NCBI RefSeq assembly: GCF_021233355.1 | Contig: NZ_CP089507.1 | Span: 3,225,001-3,289,000, forward strand | Length of the DNA stretch: 64,000 nucleotides | Source: Luteimonas fraxinea | GTDB lineage: Bacteria; Pseudomonadota; Gammaproteobacteria; Xanthomonadales; Xanthomonadaceae | Direction of reading: 5' to 3' | Shown: positions 1 to 8,075 of the stretch, one piece after another | Layout of the letters: each line of letters begins with the position of its first letter | Numbering within the stretch: position 1 is the first letter of the stretch | Translations under genes and position numbers: made by a program | The notes under the pieces: model-generated | Told to the model about the DNA's origin: nothing | Databases searched by the model: none | What the model saw: the letters and a program-made list of their open reading frames with translations, nothing else

Positions 1-199
1 GTCCATTTTGCAACGTGGACCGCGTGGTTTGAACCCGCAGCGTCAGATACGTGCGTTTTTCCCGCGTGCGCCGACGCTTGAATGGATCTGCAACCGCTGC
101 GGAACCGTGACGCGAAGCGCCAAATACCGGTGGCGCAGCGTTAGCGCTTCTGGTGCAATGCATGCGCCGTCCGCATGCGGCGGTAATGGGGAATCCGGG
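1..199. other. Upstream region of the cupredoxin operon, no gene seen
   Basis: This stretch holds no convincing gene. A reading frame continues into the downstream cupredoxin gene, but the part upstream of position 200 is rich in Arg, Cys and Pro and shows no family resemblance. The only useful start is the ATG at 200, directly followed by a signal peptide. No clear sigma-70 promoter could be picked out. Confidence 0.5.
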
Positions 200-895
200 A
201 TGATTGCGTCGAACAGACTGCGCCTGTGGTTGGGGCAGTGGTGCCTGTGTGCGCTGGCCGTCTGCGCGGTGGACAGCGCGGCGGCAGCGTCGCTGACCGT
301 GGCTGTGGATGGCGCCGGCGAACGTCTAGAAGGTGCGGTCGTGAGTCTGCATTCGGCGGCTGCACGCGCTGCCATACGACCGATGTCGGCGGAGATGGAT
401 CAACGCCAGGCCGAGTTCGTGCCGCACGTCCTGCCGGTGACCATCGGCAGCCGGGTCCGGTTTCCCAACAGCGACAATTTCCGCCACCAGGTCTATTCGT
501 TCTCGCCCGCGCAACGTTTCGAACTGCCGCTCTACAGCGGCCGCCAGGCACAGCCGGTCGTGTTCGACACGCCGGGCGTGGTCGAGTTGGGCTGCAACAT
601 CCACGACTGGATGCTCGGCTATGTGATCGTGCTCGACACGCCGTACTTCGCCACCACCGGCGCCGACGGTGATGCGCGCATCGAGGCGCCGGCGGGCGAC
701 TACACGCTGCAGGTCTGGCACGAGCGGCTCGAAGACGGTCCCGGTGCGCGGGTGACACGTCGCGTGCACGTGGGCGCCCCGCGGATCGAGCGGGTCACGC
801 TGGAACTCGAGGCCGCACGCGCGCCGCCGCAGCCTGCCGACGCGCGTCTGCGCCATCTGCAGGAGCGGTTCCGGAGCCTCAAGCGTGGTGGATGA
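200..895 (+). CDS. Cupredoxin-like periplasmic protein (methylamine utilization protein family)
   Basis: This is a predicted exported blue-copper-like protein of 231 aa. An N-terminal signal peptide (about residues 1-29, ending at an Ala-rich stretch) is followed by a plastocyanin-like fold. His96 (in FRHQ) and the cluster C132-N-I-H135-D-W-M138 give the His/Cys/His/Met set expected of a type I copper site. A C-terminal beta-rich region resembling a carboxypeptidase-regulatory fold follows (ATTGADGDARIEAPAGDYTL). Family members are often named methylamine utilization proteins without evidence for that role. The start at ATG 200 was chosen because the signal peptide begins there. The 3' end overlaps the next gene, a c-di-GMP enzyme, by 11 bases, suggesting translational coupling and a role in the same pathway. 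The function is inferred; copper binding is strongly suggested by the residues. Confidence 0.82.
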   Translation: MIASNRLRLWLGQWCLCALAVCAVDSAAAASLTVAVDGAGERLEGAVVSLHSAAARAAIRPMSAEMDQRQAEFVPHVLPVTIGSRVRFPNSDNFRHQVYSFSPAQRFELPLYSGRQAQPVVFDTPGVVELGCNIHDWMLGYVIVLDTPYFATTGADGDARIEAPAGDYTLQVWHERLEDGPGARVTRRVHVGAPRIERVTLELEAARAPPQPADARLRHLQERFRSLKRGG

Positions 896-3263
896 GGCGC
901 TGCTGCCGAGGCGCGGACTCGGGTTCCGCGGTCGCATCGTCCTCGGCTTCCTGCTGCTGCTGATCGGCACCCAGATCGCCACCCTGGCGATCGTCGGCAT
1001 TGCCGCCGAGCGCGCGGTGCGCGAGCAGCTGGGCGACCAGCTCAAGGTCAGCGAGCGCGTCTGGGCGCAACTGTCGGCGGCCAGCGCCGAGCGGCTGCAG
1101 GAATCGGTGTCGGTGCTGGCCAACGATTTCGCGTTCCGCGCCGCGGTCGCCACGCAGGACCAGCCGACCGCCGAAATCGCGCTGCTCAACCACGGCATGC
1201 GCATCGACGCGGATGTCGCGTTGTTGCTGGCGCCCGATGGCGCGGTGCAGGTGTCGATCGGTCCGGAGGACGATCAGGAAACCGTGCGCGCGATGGCGCC
1301 GCTGCTGGCGGAGGCCGAGGCCAACGGGCACGCCACCGGCGTCGCGATGCTCGACGCGCGCCCGTTCCTGATGGCGGTCGTGCCGGTCATGGCGCCGCGG
1401 CGTGTGGCGTGGGCGGCCGTCGGCCTGCACTACGGCGAAGCGCTGGCGCGGCGCTATCGCGGCATCATCGGCATGGACGTGGTGTTCGTCGAAGGCGATG
1501 GCGCGTTCGTGCGCGTGCTGGCCTCGACCCTGCCCGACGCGCAGACCGCGGCGCTGCGCCTCAACCGCGAGGCCGCGCGCGCCATCGATGGCGCCGATGT
1601 CGATCTCGCACTCGACGGCCGCCACTACGCCGCGCACGCGTTCAGCGCCGCGCTGATGTCCGGCCGCCAGGTGCAGGTGATGCTGCTGGCGGATCTCGAC
1701 GAGGCGTTGACGCCGTATCACCGCCTGCGCGACCAGATTCTGTGGCTGGCCGGTCTCGCGGTGCTGGTCGCGGCCGTGCTGGCGGTGCTGGTGGGGCAGG
1801 GCATCGCCCGGCCGGTGCAGCGTCTGGCCGACGCCGCGCGGCGGATCGGCGCCGGCGATTACGACACCACGTTGCCGGTGCGCGGCCGCGACGAACTCTC
1901 TGATCTCGCGCGCGCCTTCAACGGCATGCAGCGCGAGATCGGCCAGCGCGAAGCACGCATCCGCTTCCAAGCCACGCACGACGATCTCACCGGTCTGCCC
2001 AGTCGCGGCCACGCGCTCGGCGTGCTGGAACGCACGATCGAACGCGCCCGCCAGCAGGGCCGCAACTGCGCGGTGCTGATCCTCGACCTGGACCGCTTCA
2101 AGGAGATCAACGACGCGCTCGGCCACGCCTTCGGCGACGCGGTGTTGACCGGCGTCGCCGACCGTCTGCGTGCAGCGGTGCGTGGCGAGGATCTGCTCGC
2201 GCGGCTCGGTGGCGACGAATTCCTGGTGCTGCTCGACGACGCGGATGCCGACGCGGCCTGCGAACGCGCGCGCCAGCTCGCGCGGGTGCTGGAGACGCCG
2301 TTTCGGCTCGAGAACACCCAGGTCGGACTGGAGGCCAGCATCGGGGTCGCGGTCTATCCGGGCCATGCCGACGATGCGGCCACACTGCTGCGCCGCGCCG
2401 ACATCGCCATGTACGAAGCCAAGCAGCAGCACGTGCGCGTGCTGGTCTATCGCGCCGGCGACGACGAACACCATCTGCGTCAGGTCGGCCTGATGGGTCT
2501 TCTGCGCTACGCACTGGAACTGCAGCAGTTCCGGCTGGTGTTCCAGCCCAAGATCGATCTGGCCAGCCGCCGTGTCGTGCACGTCGAAGCGCTGCTGCGC
2601 TGGACCACGCCCGAGTACGGCGACGTGACGCCCGATGAATTCATTCCGCTCGCCGAACGCTCCGGGATGATCCGCGCGATCACCCGCCACGTCGTCGATG
2701 AGGCCCTGCGTCAGGCAGCGCCTTGGATCGCCGACGGCCTGATCGAAGGCGTTGCGGTGAATCTGTCGCCGATGGATCTCGTCGACGGCGATCTGCCCGA
2801 ATACGTGTCCCAGCGCCTGCAGATGCACGGCGTGTCGTCGCGCAGCCTGGTGCTGGAAGTGACCGAGCACACGGTGATGCGCGATCTCGAAGCCGCGCGC
2901 ACCACGATGCACCGGCTGCGCGAACAGGGCGTGCGGCTGTCGATCGACGACTTCGGCACCGGGCATTCCTCGCTCGCGCAGCTGCGTAGTCTGCCGGTGG
3001 ACGAGATCAAGATCGACAAGAGCTTCGTCGCCGATCTGGGCGACGGCAGCGGCGATGCGGTGATCGTGCGTTCGGCGATCGAGATCGGCCACAACATGGG
3101 GCTCAAGGTCATCGCCGAGGGCGTCGAAGGGCAGGCGAGCCTCGCGATTCTCGAAGCGCTGAACTGCGACATGGTGCAGGGCTATCTGTTCTCGCGGCCG
3201 CTGCCGCCGGACGCATTCGTCGACTGGTGCACGCGCTTCCAGCGCGAGCAGGCGGACGCATGA
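885..3263 (+). CDS. Membrane-bound diguanylate cyclase/phosphodiesterase (GGDEF-EAL)
   Basis: This 792-aa inner-membrane protein should make or break down c-di-GMP. Order: a transmembrane helix (about 17-38), a periplasmic double-helix/Cache-like sensor (about 40-280), a second helix (about 285-305), a HAMP linker (about 305-357), GGDEF (about 365-525) and EAL (about 540-785). The cyclase site is intact (GGDEF at 442-446) with an RGED inhibitory site (433-436) exactly five residues upstream. The EAL domain has its E568-A-L motif, DDFGTG, KIDKSF and EGVE elements, so both activities look possible. It starts at GTG 885 inside the end of the cupredoxin gene and ends in an ATGA overlap with the DUF3034 gene. 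The periplasmic sensor could read the state of the neighbouring cupredoxin or an outer-membrane partner; that link is inference. Confidence 0.9.
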   Translation: MVDEALLPRRGLGFRGRIVLGFLLLLIGTQIATLAIVGIAAERAVREQLGDQLKVSERVWAQLSAASAERLQESVSVLANDFAFRAAVATQDQPTAEIALLNHGMRIDADVALLLAPDGAVQVSIGPEDDQETVRAMAPLLAEAEANGHATGVAMLDARPFLMAVVPVMAPRRVAWAAVGLHYGEALARRYRGIIGMDVVFVEGDGAFVRVLASTLPDAQTAALRLNREAARAIDGADVDLALDGRHYAAHAFSAALMSGRQVQVMLLADLDEALTPYHRLRDQILWLAGLAVLVAAVLAVLVGQGIARPVQRLADAARRIGAGDYDTTLPVRGRDELSDLARAFNGMQREIGQREARIRFQATHDDLTGLPSRGHALGVLERTIERARQQGRNCAVLILDLDRFKEINDALGHAFGDAVLTGVADRLRAAVRGEDLLARLGGDEFLVLLDDADADAACERARQLARVLETPFRLENTQVGLEASIGVAVYPGHADDAATLLRRADIAMYEAKQQHVRVLVYRAGDDEHHLRQVGLMGLLRYALELQQFRLVFQPKIDLASRRVVHVEALLRWTTPEYGDVTPDEFIPLAERSGMIRAITRHVVDEALRQAAPWIADGLIEGVAVNLSPMDLVDGDLPEYVSQRLQMHGVSSRSLVLEVTEHTVMRDLEAARTTMHRLREQGVRLSIDDFGTGHSSLAQLRSLPVDEIKIDKSFVADLGDGSGDAVIVRSAIEIGHNMGLKVIAEGVEGQASLAILEALNCDMVQGYLFSRPLPPDAFVDWCTRFQREQADA

Positions 3264-4126
3264 CGCGATACCTGCGCGCGCTGGCATTCGCGGCGCTGGC
3301 GTGTCTGCCGGCGTTGGCCTGCCAGGCCGGCGACGGGCGTCTGCTTGCGACGGGCGGCGCCGGCCAGATCGAAGGCGCCGCTGGCGGCGGGCTCGTGCCC
3401 TGGGCGGTCCTCGCCGGCTACGGCACCGACGACCAGCAGGGCGGCGCTGCCTTCGTCACTGCAGTGCGCACCGACGATTACGGGCTCGACGTCATCGGCG
3501 CGGCCTGGAGTTGGAACAACCGCATCGAACTGTCGATCGCGCGGCAGACGTTCTCGCTCGACACCCTGCGCGACACCCTGTCGCTGCCGACCGCGCGCTT
3601 CCGCCAGGACGTGCTCGGCGCGAAGCTGCGGTTGCGTGGCGATTTGGTCTACGGGCGCGGCCCACAGATCTCGCTCGGCGTGCAGGCCAAGCGCCAGCTG
3701 GATTTCCATGTGCCGTCGCTGGTGGGCGCGCGCGACGACGACGGCATCGATGTCTACCTCAGCGCATCGCGCCTGATGCTGGCTGCGGCCGGCGGTCGCA
3801 ACCTGTTGCTCAACGGCACCCTGCGCGCGACGCGTGCCAACCAGACCGGCCTGCTCGGTTTCGGCGGCGACCGCCGCTCGGATTACAGCGTCGTCGCCGA
3901 AGGCAGCGCTGCCGTGCTGCTGGATCCGCGCTGGGCGGTCGGCATCGAATACCGGCAGAAGCCCGACAACCTCGGCTTCGCTCGCGAGGACGACTGGCGC
4001 GATGTCTTCGTCGCCTGGTTCCCGAACAAGCGCGTCGCCGTCGTCGGCGCCTGGGCCGATCTGGGCGACGTCGCCACGCTGCAGCGCCAGCGCGGCGGCT
4101 ATCTGTCCGTGCAGGCGAGCTTCTGA
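3260..4126 (+). CDS. DUF3034 family outer-membrane/periplasmic protein
   Basis: A 288-aa exported protein of unknown function, recognised as DUF3034 by its start region (GRLLATGGAGQIEGAAGG) and length. The signal peptide is about residues 1-22 (hydrophobic core, then ACQAGDG). The rest alternates short amphipathic beta strands with aromatic residues and ends in Phe (VQASF), which fits a small outer-membrane beta barrel. The ATG at 3260 overlaps the stop of the c-di-GMP gene (ATGA) and its own stop overlaps the truncated hemoglobin start (TGATG). The gene therefore belongs to a tightly coupled four-gene operon. No enzymatic motif is visible. The barrel assignment is inference. Confidence 0.8.
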   Translation: MTRYLRALAFAALACLPALACQAGDGRLLATGGAGQIEGAAGGGLVPWAVLAGYGTDDQQGGAAFVTAVRTDDYGLDVIGAAWSWNNRIELSIARQTFSLDTLRDTLSLPTARFRQDVLGAKLRLRGDLVYGRGPQISLGVQAKRQLDFHVPSLVGARDDDGIDVYLSASRLMLAAAGGRNLLLNGTLRATRANQTGLLGFGGDRRSDYSVVAEGSAAVLLDPRWAVGIEYRQKPDNLGFAREDDWRDVFVAWFPNKRVAVVGAWADLGDVATLQRQRGGYLSVQASF

Positions 4127-4587
4127 TGGCGGGCGCCGGCCATATCCGCACGTTGCTGGTCGCTGCCGTGCTGGCCGTGGGCATCTCCGCCTGCGCCACG
4201 CGTTCCGATTCGCCCGCACCCGCGCCGGTCGACGATGCGGTCTATCGCGCGCTCGGCGGACAGACCGGTATCGAGGGCATCGTCGACGATCTGCTCGACG
4301 TCGTCGTCGAGGACGAGCGCATCAACTTCCAGTTCGCACTGGCCAATATCGTGCGCCTGCGCGGCATGCTCATTCTCCAGTTCTGCAGTGTCTCCGGCGG
4401 CCCCTGCCGCTACGACGGCCTGTCGATGGAAGAGGCGCACGCCGGCCGCGGCATCACCACTGCGCAGTTCAACGCGCTGGTCGAGAACCTGATTCTGGTC
4501 ATGGAGCGGCGCGGCGTGCCTGTTGCGACACAGAACCGGTTGCTGCGCCGGTTGGCGCCGATGCACGGGGATGTGGTCGGTCCCTGA
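4126..4587 (+). CDS. Group 1 truncated hemoglobin-like lipoprotein
   Basis: A 153-aa protein with a lipoprotein signal (residues 1-22, lipobox ending ISA-C23) and a Pro-rich linker, then a truncated globin domain. The proximal heme ligand is probably His105 in EEAHAGRGIT, which aligns with the F8 His of group 1 truncated hemoglobins; the SGGPCRYDG segment and the Phe of the CD corner are kept. The usual distal Tyr (B10) appears to be Leu57 by hand alignment with mycobacterial TrHbN. A heme protein anchored to a membrane outside the cytoplasm is unusual and suggests gas or redox sensing or delivery. It is the last gene of the coupled operon with the cupredoxin, GGDEF-EAL and DUF3034 genes. The globin identity is clear; the heme environment is inferred. 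Confidence 0.8.
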   Translation: MAGAGHIRTLLVAAVLAVGISACATRSDSPAPAPVDDAVYRALGGQTGIEGIVDDLLDVVVEDERINFQFALANIVRLRGMLILQFCSVSGGPCRYDGLSMEEAHAGRGITTAQFNALVENLILVMERRGVPVATQNRLLRRLAPMHGDVVGP

Positions 4588-4645
4588 ACCGGGCCGGCGG
4601 GTGCATCGGCTATCCTCTTGCGCCTCTCGTCTCAAGGAGTCTCCC

Positions 4646-5395
4646 ATGCGTCGCAGGATCGTCGCCGGCAACTGGAAGCTGCAGGGCAGCCGCACATTCG
4701 CTACCGAACTCGTCGAGGGCATCGCTGCCGGCCTGCCGGGCGGGGTGGAGGCGATCGTGCTGCCGCCGTTCCCGTATCTCCCGCTGCTGACCCAGTCGCA
4801 TGGCGGGCGCGGCGTGGCCTTCGGTGCGCAGGACGTCAGCGCACACGCCAAGGGCGCCTACACCGGCGAAGTGGCCGCCTCGATGCTGGCCGACGTCGGC
4901 GCCGTCTACACGCTGGTCGGCCATTCCGAGCGCCGCCAGTACCACGGCGAGGACGACGCGCTGGTCGCGCAGAAGTTCATCGCCGCCCGCGCCGCCGGCC
5001 TGGTGCCGATCCTGTGCGTGGGCGAGACCCGCGAACAGCGCGAAGCCGGCCGCACCGAAGAAGTGATCGCCGCCCAGGTCGAAGCCGTGCTGTCTGAGGC
5101 GGGCGTGGCCGCGTTCGACGGCGCGATCGTCGCCTACGAACCGGTCTGGGCGATCGGCACCGGCCTGACCGCCAGCACCGAGCAGGCGCAGGCCGTGCAC
5201 GCCTTCCTGCGTGGCGTGGTCGCCAGACAGGATGCTAGAATCGCCGATTCGCTGCCGCTGCTCTATGGCGGCAGCTGCAAGCCCGACAATGCCGCTGCGC
5301 TGTTCTCGCAGCCCGACGTCGACGGCGGATTGATCGGTGGCGCCTCGCTGGCGGCCGAAGACTTCCTGGCCATCGTCGCCGCGGCCGCGCGCTGA
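4646..5395 (+). CDS. tpiA: Triosephosphate isomerase
   Basis: Interconverts dihydroxyacetone phosphate and glyceraldehyde 3-phosphate in glycolysis and gluconeogenesis in the cytoplasm. The 249-aa length is normal. Catalytic residues are visible: Lys11 (GNWKL), His93 (VGHSERR) and Glu165 (YEPVWAIGTG), and the phosphate loop GGSCKPDN is near the C terminus. The ATG at 4646 is preceded by AAGGAG at 4634-4639. It lies just upstream of secG, the common gammaproteobacterial order. Confidence 0.97.
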   Translation: MRRRIVAGNWKLQGSRTFATELVEGIAAGLPGGVEAIVLPPFPYLPLLTQSHGGRGVAFGAQDVSAHAKGAYTGEVAASMLADVGAVYTLVGHSERRQYHGEDDALVAQKFIAARAAGLVPILCVGETREQREAGRTEEVIAAQVEAVLSEAGVAAFDGAIVAYEPVWAIGTGLTASTEQAQAVHAFLRGVVARQDARIADSLPLLYGGSCKPDNAAALFSQPDVDGGLIGGASLAAEDFLAIVAAAAR

Positions 5396-5453
5396 GCGCA
5401 GCCGGCGATTCCGACACAAGGCCCGTCCGCGGGCACCCCAGAGCGCCCACGCA

Positions 5454-5906
5454 ATGCTGCTGACCGTCTTCAACATCCTGTTCGTCATCATCGCCATCGC
5501 GATGATCGCGTTGATCCTCATGCAGCGCGGCGCTGGCGCCGCGGCCGGTTCCGGCTTCGGTGGCGGCGCCTCCGCGACCGTGTTCGGCGCGCGCGGCTCG
5601 TCCAACTTCCTGTCGAAGGCGACGAAGTGGCTGGCGATCAGCTTCTTCGCGATCACGCTGTTCATGGCCTGGTACGCGATGCACCGCGCCAATCCGAACG
5701 CGCTGGACATGGATCTGGGTGTCATGGGCAGCCAGGTGCCGACGGCGCCGGTCGAAGGCGCGCCGGCCACGCCGGTTGCACCGCCCGCACCTGCCGACGC
5801 CACCGTGCCGGCCGCGCCGTCTGCCGAGGGTGCAGTCCCGGCCGCGCCGCCGGCGGCAGAAAATTCTTCGCAGGAATCGCCGCAGCCCACTCCCCAGAAC
5901 GATTGA
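5454..5906 (+). CDS. secG: Preprotein translocase subunit SecG
   Basis: SecG is the small inner-membrane partner of SecY and SecE and helps SecA-driven protein export. The 150-aa protein has two membrane helices (about 1-20 and 55-75) joined by the Gly/Ala-rich loop QRGAGAAAGSGFGGGASATVFGARG, shown here only as its key segments QRGAGAA and FGARGSSNFL, typical of SecG. A long Pro/Ala-rich, probably disordered tail (about 85-150) is longer than in E. coli SecG (110 aa). The start at ATG 5454 puts the first helix at the N terminus. It follows tpiA by 58 bp and precedes tRNA-Leu, a conserved order. Confidence 0.93.
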   Translation: MLLTVFNILFVIIAIAMIALILMQRGAGAAAGSGFGGGASATVFGARGSSNFLSKATKWLAISFFAITLFMAWYAMHRANPNALDMDLGVMGSQVPTAPVEGAPATPVAPPAPADATVPAAPSAEGAVPAAPPAAENSSQESPQPTPQND

Positions 5907-5967
5907 TTGGGATTACAATGCGCGGCTCGCCGGGGCAGTAGGCACGGATGAGGTTTCAGGTTGACCT

Positions 5968-6052
5968 GCCCAGGTGGCGGAATTGGTAGACGCACTACCT
6001 TGAGGTGGTAGCGGCTTAGGTCGTAGGGGTTCGAGTCCCCTCTTGGGCACCA
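5968..6052 (+). tRNA. tRNA-Leu (anticodon GAG)
   Basis: An 85-nt class II tRNA with encoded CCA. The acceptor stem pairs GCCCAGG with CTTGGGC, the anticodon stem CTACC/GGTAG encloses loop TTGAGGT with anticodon GAG at 6002-6004, and the long variable arm marks Leu. The T arm carries GTTCGAGTC. A terminator follows closely. Confidence 0.97.
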
Positions 6053-6094
6053 ACCGGAAAAGCGATGCGCTTCACGCGTATCGAACACGAAAAC

Positions 6095-6117
6095 GCCTCG
6101 CGCAAGCGGGGCTTTTT
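6095..6117 (+). terminator. Rho-independent terminator after tRNA-Leu(GAG)
   Basis: A 7-bp stem GCCTCGC/GCGGGGC (one G-T pair) around a GCAA loop, followed by five T. It ends the secG-tRNA-Leu transcript and separates it from nuo. Confidence 0.85.
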
Positions 6118-6398
6118 CGTGTGTGGAAGTGTGCGGTGACGCGCGGACAGGAATCATTCGCGCGCGCACTTCACGTGATGCGCCTCGCTGCAACGCGGCG
6201 CAGGCCGCAGGCGGCGTGTGCAGCGTTGGAAATCGTTTACTCACGAGTTCTGTAAACGGTACAATTGCCGTGATCGGGCGATCGCACACCACGTGCATCG
6301 CCCGGCCTTCGTGAAGCGCTTCGACGCTTCGAGAATGCGGCGTCCACAGGCGCCGAGCCAAGGCCGCACATTGCGGCCGTAGCCGAGAGAACATCCGA
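6118..6398. other. Intergenic region upstream of nuoA
   Basis: No gene is supported here. It should hold the nuo promoter and leader. A repeated GC-rich palindrome (GGCCGCA...TGCGGCC, about 6362-6379) lies just upstream of nuoA and may be a leader hairpin. Confidence 0.5.
6236..6265 (+). promoter_or_regulatory. Candidate sigma-70 promoter for nuoA-N
   Basis: TTTACT at 6236-6241 and TACAAT at 6260-6265 are separated by 18 bp. The -10 matches 5 of 6 consensus bases and the -35 four of six. A start near 6272 would give a leader of about 125 nt before nuoA. Confidence 0.45.
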
Positions 6399-6755
6399 GT
6401 GCTGGCCGAATATCTGCCGACCCTGCTGTTCCTGATCGTTGCCACGGGGATCGGCATTGCATTGCTGATCATTGGCAACCTGCTGGGGCCCAAGCGCCCG
6501 ACGCTGGAAAAGCTGTCGCCCTACGAGTGCGGATTCGAAGCCTTCGAAGACGCGCGCATGCAGTTCGACGTGCGCTACTACCTCATCGCGATCCAGTTCA
6601 TCGTCTTCGATCTGGAAATCATCTTCATCGTGCCCTGGGCCACCGTGTTCCGCGAACTCGGCGCGCTGGGTCTGATCGAGATGGGCATCTTCGCCGGCAT
6701 GCTGCTGCTCGGCTTCGTCTACGTGTGGAAGAAGGGAGCGCTGGAATGGGAGTGA
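6399..6755 (+). CDS. nuoA: NADH-quinone oxidoreductase subunit A
   Basis: NuoA is a small membrane subunit of proton-pumping complex I at the junction of the peripheral and membrane arms. The 118-aa protein has three membrane helices (about 5-30, 62-85, 92-112). The loop between helices 1 and 2 carries the conserved [10 protein letters not shown] motif with the conserved Cys. The start is GTG at 6399. The 3' end overlaps nuoB by 10 bases. It is the first gene of a complete nuoA-N operon. Confidence 0.96.
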   Translation: MLAEYLPTLLFLIVATGIGIALLIIGNLLGPKRPTLEKLSPYECGFEAFEDARMQFDVRYYLIAIQFIVFDLEIIFIVPWATVFRELGALGLIEMGIFAGMLLLGFVYVWKKGALEWE

Positions 6756-7324
6756 ACCAGACCGTCGCGCGCCTGATGAACAACCCGCTGCCGGAAGGCC
6801 GCGTGGACGACATCCTGCGCCCGGAAGGCGAGAACCCGCTGCTCGAGCGCGGTTTCGTCACGACCAGTTCCGATGTGCTGCTCAACTGGGCACGCACCGG
6901 CTCGATGTGGCCGATGACCTTTGGTCTCGCCTGCTGCGCGGTGGAAATGATGCACGCCGGTGCGGCGCGCCTCGATCTCGACCGCTACGGCGTGGTGTTC
7001 CGCCCGTCGCCGCGCCAGTCGGACGTGATGATCGTGGCCGGCACCCTGGTGAACAAGATGGCCCCGGCGCTGCGCAAGGTCTACGACCAGATGCCGGATC
7101 CGAAGTGGGTCATCTCGATGGGCAGCTGCGCCAATGGCGGCGGCTACTACCACTACTCGTATTCGGTGGTGCGTGGTTGCGATCGCATCGTGCCGGTCGA
7201 TGTGTACGTGCCGGGTTGCCCGCCGACGGCCGAAGCGCTGATCTACGGCATCCTGCAATTGCAGAAGAAGATCCGCCGCGCCACCAATTTCGGCGACACC
7301 AAGACGGGGCAGCGCGATGCGTGA
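6746..7324 (+). CDS. nuoB: NADH-quinone oxidoreductase subunit B
   Basis: NuoB (PSST) holds cluster N2, the last iron-sulfur centre before quinone. In this 192-aa protein the four cluster ligands are Cys63 and Cys64 (ACCAVEMM), Cys128 (GSCANGG) and Cys158 (VPGCPPT). The ATG at 6746 overlaps the end of nuoA. A highly conserved central region ([15 protein letters not shown], here [17 protein letters not shown]) lines the quinone cavity. It overlaps nuoC by 8 bases. Confidence 0.97.
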   Translation: MGVNQTVARLMNNPLPEGRVDDILRPEGENPLLERGFVTTSSDVLLNWARTGSMWPMTFGLACCAVEMMHAGAARLDLDRYGVVFRPSPRQSDVMIVAGTLVNKMAPALRKVYDQMPDPKWVISMGSCANGGGYYHYSYSVVRGCDRIVPVDVYVPGCPPTAEALIYGILQLQKKIRRATNFGDTKTGQRDA

Positions 7325-8075
7325 GTCCTCCACCGCGTTCGCGGCGCGCCTGCGCGCGCGCTTTTCCGACGCCGACGTGGCGGTCGCACTGCCGCGCGGC
7401 GAAGTGGCGATCATCACCGCCGGCGACTGGCTCGACACCGCGCGCGCATTGCGCGACGAGTTCGGTTTCGAAATGCTGATCGACGTCTGCGGTGTCGACT
7501 ATCTGAGTCACGGCAGCGACGAGTGGGACACCGACGTGTCCTCCGAAGGCTTCAGCCGCGGCGTCGAAGGCCGCGGTCCCGGTCGTTTCAAGTTCGGCGA
7601 AACCGGTAGTCGCCAGGTCTCGCAGCCGCAGGGCGAAGCCGATATCCCAGTGCCGCAGCGCCGCTTCGCCGCGGTCGCGCAGCTGCTCTCGCTCCAGCAC
7701 AACCAGCGCGTGATGCTGAAGTGCTTCGCGCCCAGCGACGATCTGCCGGTGGTGTCGTCGCTGACCGTGCTCTGGCCGGTCGCGAACTGGTTCGAGCGCG
7801 AAGCCTTCGATCTGTTCGGCGTGATCTTCGAAGGTCACCCGGATCTGCGCCGCATCCTGACAGACTACGGTTTCGTCGGTCATCCGTTCCGCAAGGATTT
7901 CCCGTTGATCGGCAATGTCGAAGTGCGTTACGACGCCGAGCGCAAGCGCGTGGTGTACGAGCCGGTGACCTCGGTCGAACCGCGTGTCGGCGTGCCGCGC
8001 GTGATCCGTGACGACGCCCGTTTCGCGACCGCGAGTGGCGAACAGGCCGCGCGTCGCGTGGAGGCTGCCAAGTGA
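7317..8075 (+). CDS. nuoC: NADH-quinone oxidoreductase subunit C
   Basis: The 30-kDa subunit of the hydrophilic connecting fragment of complex I, 252 aa, separate from NuoD (fused in E. coli). It shows the family signature [14 protein letters not shown] and [17 protein letters not shown] sequence toward the C terminus. The region about residues 70-115 is a charged, Gly-rich insertion not seen in short homologues. It starts inside the end of nuoB and overlaps nuoD by four bases (GTGA). Confidence 0.95.
   Translation: MRESSTAFAARLRARFSDADVAVALPRGEVAIITAGDWLDTARALRDEFGFEMLIDVCGVDYLSHGSDEWDTDVSSEGFSRGVEGRGPGRFKFGETGSRQVSQPQGEADIPVPQRRFAAVAQLLSLQHNQRVMLKCFAPSDDLPVVSSLTVLWPVANWFEREAFDLFGVIFEGHPDLRRILTDYGFVGHPFRKDFPLIGNVEVRYDAERKRVVYEPVTSVEPRVGVPRVIRDDARFATASGEQAARRVEAAK

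Noticed and set aside
879..3287. Long minus-strand reading frame opposite the GGDEF-EAL gene
   Set aside because: Rich in His, Arg, Gln and Asp with no domain; a high-GC shadow of the plus-strand gene, which has all family motifs.
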